From contig JAQYAS010000041.1 of the NCBI GenBank assembly GCA_029338615.1, positions 1 to 35,540 on the forward strand: a DNA stretch of 35,540 nt, in the 5' to 3' direction. Position numbers and translations under genes: made by a program. The DNA comes from Clostridiales bacterium (GTDB lineage Bacteria; Bacillota; Clostridia; Lachnospirales; Lachnospiraceae). Below are positions 32,245-35,540 of the stretch, piece by piece. The notes beneath the pieces were generated by a model. It saw only the letters and a program-made list of their open reading frames with translations. It was not told where the DNA came from and searched no databases. Each line of letters starts with the position of its first letter. The stretch's first letter is position 1.

Positions 32245-33942
32245 TCATAGGCTATATCCCGACTCCAGCCTTTGCTCAAATTCACCCTTTGGAAGAGGCT
32301 TATCAAACACATATCCCTGTACTATATCACAGCCAAGCTTTTTCAGATATTCAAGCTGCTTATTTGTCTCAACGCCCTCCGCAACTGACTTTTTCCCGAG
32401 CCGGCCTATGAGGTCTATTACACCTGCAAACATCACTATATCCTGGTGCTTATTATTGTTTACATCGTCAAAAGGTATCAGGGATTTGTCTATCTTGATG
32501 GTATCAAGGTCAACCTTTTTAATCAGGTTGAGTGAAGAAAATCCTGTCCCAAAATCATCTATGGATGTACTTATACCTCGTTCCTTGAGTCTTCTTATAA
32601 CGCTGGACATAATCTCATAATTCTGATAATCCTCACTTTCTGTGAGCTCTATCTCAATATAACTTCTATCTATTCCAAATCTGTCTATGGTACCGGTTAT
32701 GCGTTCTACCAGATCACTTTCTTCCAAATGCCTTCTGGAAAAATTGACTGATACAGGCACGATCTTCTGACCTTTATCCAGTCTACTCTTCAAAAAACCG
32801 CATACCTGCTCAAGCATATAGTAGTCAAGTCTGCACACGCTGCCCTCTCTCTCAAGCTGCGGTATAAATCTTGCAGGTGTGACCACCTGTCCATCTCTCA
32901 CCCAGCGTACAAGTGCCTCCGCACCATATATGCTTTTGTCTGCAATCCTCACCTTGGGCTGATAATATACTACAAACTCACCCGCAGCAAGTGCCTGCGG
33001 AAAAGCAGCCAGGATCTCCTGGTCATCCATAAGATGCTTCTGAATCTCTTTTGTATATACCACTATGGAGCCAGCTCCGTTTTTTCTGGCAGCCTGATAC
33101 GCAATGCTGGTTCTGGCCATAACTTCCCCCGGATTAGCAACGCCTTCCAGACCTGCTATACCCGCTGTAACACCCAGCTGGATTTCTCTTTTGACAGATC
33201 TGTGCTCATGGCTTATATGGACATCTTTAATCTTGCTTACAAAATCAGACACATTCTCATTACGGCAGATCACAACGAAATTATCTCCTCCAAGTCTTGC
33301 TATCTCCTCATCGCTGTCAAGGTATGACTTCACCATCTGCGCATAATTTCTAAGTATCACATCTCCCTGTGAATAATCAAAAACCTTATTCACATACTTG
33401 AAATTGTGGATATTAAAAAAGATGCCTGTATAATCATTAATCTGTCCGTTTTTTATCAGATTGACCGCATAATACATCAGGGCATCCTTATTGGCAACAC
33501 CCGTGTTGATATCTGTATTCATGATCTTTTCAAGCATGCACTGAGCCAATGTCCGGTTGTACTGAATAAATACCTCCCTGAATATAAACCTGTGTGTCTG
33601 TATCTCCTCTTCTGAATAACCCGGACCATATGGGTAATCCTTGATAAACACAGTGCCACCGGTTCTGATCTTCATCTCTATATCAACGGGGGTACCCAAT
33701 TCAGCCCCTTCTCCCTCGTATAATACTACGCTGCTTCTTTCTCCAAGCGGCATAAACCTGTTTTTCGGAATATCAACAGTAATCTCCGCCTTTCCCAGCC
33801 TGAGCCTGTCAGCGATAGCAGCAAGACCATTCCTTATACACTGGATTCTCTGCTGCTGTGTATCCGCGTCCTCGCCTATGCACTCGAAGAATTCTTTCAT
33901 CCGGCTGTCCATTTGTATGCTTTTATCAATTGTTTTATCCAT
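32245..33942 (-). CDS. GGDEF-EAL cyclic-di-GMP protein, probable phosphodiesterase
   Basis: A 565-residue soluble protein: an N-terminal sensory region of unknown type (about 1-135), a GGDEF domain (about 135-295) and an EAL domain (about 305-560). The cyclase signature reads GGDNF (about 218-222), with the key Glu replaced by Asn, so cyclic-di-GMP synthesis is unlikely. EAL residues are intact: EAL (342-344), NFS, ELTES, IDDFGTG (461-467), KIDKS, EGVET (522-526) and QGY. It should hydrolyse cyclic-di-GMP to pGpG, with the GGDNF domain perhaps binding GTP as a regulator. GGAGG lies 7 bases before ATG 33942, preferred over the frame start at 33966. No membrane segments. Confidence 0.92.
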   Translation of the reverse strand: MDKTIDKSIQMDSRMKEFFECIGEDADTQQQRIQCIRNGLAAIADRLRLGKAEITVDIPKNRFMPLGERSSVVLYEGEGAELGTPVDIEMKIRTGGTVFIKDYPYGPGYSEEEIQTHRFIFREVFIQYNRTLAQCMLEKIMNTDINTGVANKDALMYYAVNLIKNGQINDYTGIFFNIHNFKYVNKVFDYSQGDVILRNYAQMVKSYLDSDEEIARLGGDNFVVICRNENVSDFVSKIKDVHISHEHRSVKREIQLGVTAGIAGLEGVANPGEVMARTSIAYQAARKNGAGSIVVYTKEIQKHLMDDQEILAAFPQALAAGEFVVYYQPKVRIADKSIYGAEALVRWVRDGQVVTPARFIPQLEREGSVCRLDYYMLEQVCGFLKSRLDKGQKIVPVSVNFSRRHLEESDLVERITGTIDRFGIDRSYIEIELTESEDYQNYEIMSSVIRRLKERGISTSIDDFGTGFSSLNLIKKVDLDTIKIDKSLIPFDDVNNNKHQDIVMFAGVIDLIGRLGKKSVAEGVETNKQLEYLKKLGCDIVQGYVFDKPLPKGEFEQRLESGYSL

Positions 33943-34046
33943 TCTCTCTCCTCCAGCATTCAACACATAGCCTGTATCGTCCGGTCTTAAATATTAAAAT
34001 CGGCGCCCAAGCGCATCAAAAATTAATAAATATAAACTCTTCCTAC

Positions 34047-34075
34047 ATTATAGCAGTGGTGAAATGAATGCACAA
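34047..34075 (-). promoter_or_regulatory. Promoter of the GGDEF-EAL gene
   Basis: On the minus strand: TTGTGC (34075-34070), a 17-base spacer ending TGC, and TATAAT (34052-34047), a consensus extended -10. The leader is about 98 bases and contains a small GCGC-TTGG-GCGC hairpin at 34003-34014 but no recognisable cyclic-di-GMP riboswitch. Confidence 0.65.
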
Positions 34076-34084
34076 TGTATTATC

Positions 34085-34972
34085 CTATCCCTGACGTCTT
34101 TTGCCCCAGAAAAACAAGGCAACTGTGCCAGGTCCTGTATGACTTCCTATGGTAGTTCCTATATAATTTATCTCCACCTTGCCGTCAAGTTTGGGAAATC
34201 TCTCCTCGACTAGCCTTGCCACAGCCTCGGCATCGTCCATACATGCAGACTGCGATATATAGCACTTGCCGGAATAATCAAGCCCGTCCTGTGCATCCTC
34301 CTCCATGCGCTTTACCAGCTCCTGAATAACCTTCTTTTTACCTCTTACCTTTGATCTCGGTATCAGCCTGCCCTCGTCATCCATATTGAGAAGTGGACAT
34401 ATTCCAAGTATTGTGCCGACTGTTCCAGCAGTCTTTGATATTCTTCCGCCTCTGATATAAAACGTGAGATCCGTTGAGAAGAACCAATGGTTCAGGTCCA
34501 GCTTATGCTGTTCTATCCAGTCATGCAGCTCGTCTATGGACTTGCCTTCATCCCTCATGCCTGCCAGCGTGTCCATGATGAGCCCATAGCCTGAGGACGC
34601 TCCCAGAGAATCAACCACATAGAGTTTCCTGTCAGGGAATTCTTCCTCCAAATCCTCCCTGGCAATATTTGCAGAGTTTATAGACCCGCTTATTCCCGAT
34701 GACAATGTCAGGTGAAGTATGTCATACCCCTGTTCAAGATAAGGTTTCCAGAAATCATAATATTCATCTGAGTTCACCTGTGAGGTCTTCGTAGCCGCAC
34801 CTTCTGTCATCTTCCTGTAAAATTCCTCAAATGGAATGGTCTGTCCCAGATCATCAGGGTGTTCCACTCCATCTAATTCATAATGAAAACATATATATTT
34901 TACATCGATCTCCTCGAAATGTTCTTTTGTCAGATCTGCTGTCGAACAGCAGCTCAGGATATATTTTGCCAT
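34085..34972 (-). CDS. DegV family fatty-acid-binding protein
   Basis: A 295-residue DegV protein. The family pattern is clear: an opening ILSCCSTADLTKEHF, TSQVNSDEYYDFW near 80-92, TLSSGISGSINSANIA near 102-117, VDSLGASSGYG near 135-145, RGGRISKTAGTVGTILGICP near 177-196 and the ending IGTTIGSHTGPGTVALFFWG. DegV/FakB proteins bind a fatty acid and present it to the FakA kinase for phosphorylation and phospholipid synthesis; no fakA is nearby. The longest frame starts with GTG 34984; GGTGG lies 8 bases before ATG 34972, which I prefer. An extended -10 (TGGTACAAT, 35042-35034) lies upstream. Confidence 0.93.
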   Translation of the reverse strand: MAKYILSCCSTADLTKEHFEEIDVKYICFHYELDGVEHPDDLGQTIPFEEFYRKMTEGAATKTSQVNSDEYYDFWKPYLEQGYDILHLTLSSGISGSINSANIAREDLEEEFPDRKLYVVDSLGASSGYGLIMDTLAGMRDEGKSIDELHDWIEQHKLDLNHWFFSTDLTFYIRGGRISKTAGTVGTILGICPLLNMDDEGRLIPRSKVRGKKKVIQELVKRMEEDAQDGLDYSGKCYISQSACMDDAEAVARLVEERFPKLDGKVEINYIGTTIGSHTGPGTVALFFWGKRRQG

Positions 34973-35033
34973 TACCTGTTCCACCTTTCATTATCATACA
35001 TTATTCCAATCTTCACCCTATATGTTAATTACT

Positions 35034-35042
35034 ATTGTACCA
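35034..35042 (-). promoter_or_regulatory. Extended -10 element of degV
   Basis: On the minus strand it reads TGGTACAAT, a TGnTAnAAT extended -10, about 55 bases before the degV start. A TTGACA lies farther upstream but at a 27-base spacing, too long to be its -35. Confidence 0.4.
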
Positions 35043-35148
35043 TCTGTGCATTACTATTCATAGTACTGTCAACAATAAAAAATACCAGCTCAACATTTGT
35101 CTCACTTTTACAACCGATTTCATCCCTCATGTTGACTAAAATCTATAT

Positions 35149-35176
35149 AAATGGTGCAAAAAATGATACACCATTT
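35149..35176. promoter_or_regulatory. Palindromic operator upstream of the XRE regulator
   Basis: AAATGGTG-N12-CACCATTT is a perfect 8-bp inverted repeat with dyad spacing of two helical turns between half-site centres. It lies 31 bases before the XRE start codon and directly downstream of a TTGACT -35-like element (35132-35137). A helix-turn-helix dimer could bind it to repress its own gene, and perhaps degV on the other side. Confidence 0.5.
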
Positions 35177-35206
35177 CGACATCCATCGATACAGGAGGTG
35201 TATATC

Positions 35207-35485
35207 ATGCCAAAACCACGATCAGACAGCGGGCAAAAGAATCTGATCAGTAAGAGATTGGTGGAACTTAGGAAAATAAACAATCTATCCCAGCGTGATC
35301 TCGCCCATAAATTACAGCTTATGGGATATGATATAGATAAGAACGTTATTACCCGCATTGAGACTAACCACCGATTTGTTACCGATCTTGAACTTCTTGC
35401 TCTGACCAGAGTATTCGATGTCACTTACGATTATTTGATAGAAGGAAAAGAATCTCCCACGGACAACAATGAGGACAAAGCATAA
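35207..35485 (+). CDS. XRE-family helix-turn-helix regulator
   Basis: A 92-residue protein with a Cro/C1-type helix-turn-helix over about 13-75: SKRLVELRKINNLSQRDLAH for the first helices, then NVITRIETNHRFVTDLELLA for recognition helix and fold closure, ending VTYDYLIEGK. It is a one-domain DNA-binding protein with a short acidic tail. AGGAGGTG lies about 6 bases before ATG. It is divergent from degV and has a palindrome in its leader that may be its operator. A terminator follows at once, so it is monocistronic. Small stand-alone XRE regulators of this kind are common in Clostridia, and the targets are not evident. Confidence 0.9.
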   Translation: MPKPRSDSGQKNLISKRLVELRKINNLSQRDLAHKLQLMGYDIDKNVITRIETNHRFVTDLELLALTRVFDVTYDYLIEGKESPTDNNEDKA

Positions 35486-35528
35486 AAACAGCCGATTTCA
35501 GTATTATACATACAGGAATCGGCTGTTT
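35486..35528 (+). terminator. Terminator after the XRE regulator
   Basis: AAACAGCCGATT and AATCGGCTGTTT form a perfect 12-bp stem starting at the base after the stop codon, with a 19-base loop; the right arm ends in TTT followed by CTATC. The A-run on the left side means it may also act on transcripts from the other direction. Confidence 0.8.
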
Positions 35529-35540
35529 CTATCATATTGC

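Noticed and set aside
33943-34046. A cyclic-di-GMP riboswitch in the GGDEF-EAL leader
   Set aside because: The 98-base leader has only a small GCGC hairpin and none of the conserved GEMM-I or GEMM-II motifs.
34883-35206. A long N-terminal extension of the XRE regulator
   Set aside because: The extension crosses the degV 5' end and its promoter region and is Ile/Ser/Tyr-rich; AGGAGGTG marks the ATG at 35207 as the start.

Overview
The window looks like chromosome from a low-to-mid GC Clostridia, most likely a Lachnospiraceae gut anaerobe of the Coprococcus type. The signs are strong AGGAGG-type ribosome binding sites, near-consensus sigma-A promoters (several with an extended -10), frequent ATA and AGA codons, a T-box leader, a fused FeoA-FeoB, and a GltS/TAXI/CstA transport set. 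The genus is an inference from gene content. I see no rRNA, tRNA, CRISPR array, insertion sequence or prophage. Almost every gene is on the minus strand; only a MATE exporter (15680-16984) and an XRE regulator (35207-35485) run on the plus strand.

Layout. 1-4436: moxR, DUF58 and a transglutaminase membrane protein form one operon that runs into the start of an azlC-like gene cut by the window edge; a TPR protein lies upstream behind a hairpin. 5401-8764: response regulator, histidine kinase and D-lactate dehydrogenase-type enzyme, preceded by a perfect consensus promoter and a strong hairpin that may make a small RNA. 9042-11960: trkH and trkA potassium uptake. 12064-14585: an AAA ATPase, an overlapping TOPRIM-like protein and a 44-residue membrane protein behind a strong promoter; this resembles a two-gene defence system and is the best candidate for an undescribed system. 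14612-16984: an AraC regulator diverging from a MATE exporter. 17042-19378: feoAB fusion.

19539-23378: a second MATE exporter, a DUF419-MGMT fusion and an AlkD-like glycosylase (an alkylation-repair pair), and an arginase-fold protein. 23460-26943: a lipoprotein, an orphan TAXI-type binding lipoprotein, a GltS-type symporter and a 64-residue protein with a duplicated motif, ending at a terminator; there is no TRAP membrane subunit, so the binding protein may serve GltS. 27095-27970: NudC-type pyrophosphatase. 28108-30338: cstA under a full T-box leader with its own promoter and terminator. 30460-31980: a DMT exporter, then the decayed remains of an amino-acid ABC transporter. 32129-34075: a GGDEF-EAL protein with a degenerate cyclase motif and intact EAL residues. 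34085-35528: degV, and a divergent XRE regulator with a palindromic operator.

For several genes the longest open frame does not give the best start. Where a clear ribosome binding site marks an internal codon I used that one (moxR, D-LDH, trkA, the second MATE, the arginase-like gene, the TAXI protein, the lipoprotein, cstA, the GGDEF-EAL gene, degV). Family assignments are from recognised motifs only; no database search was run.
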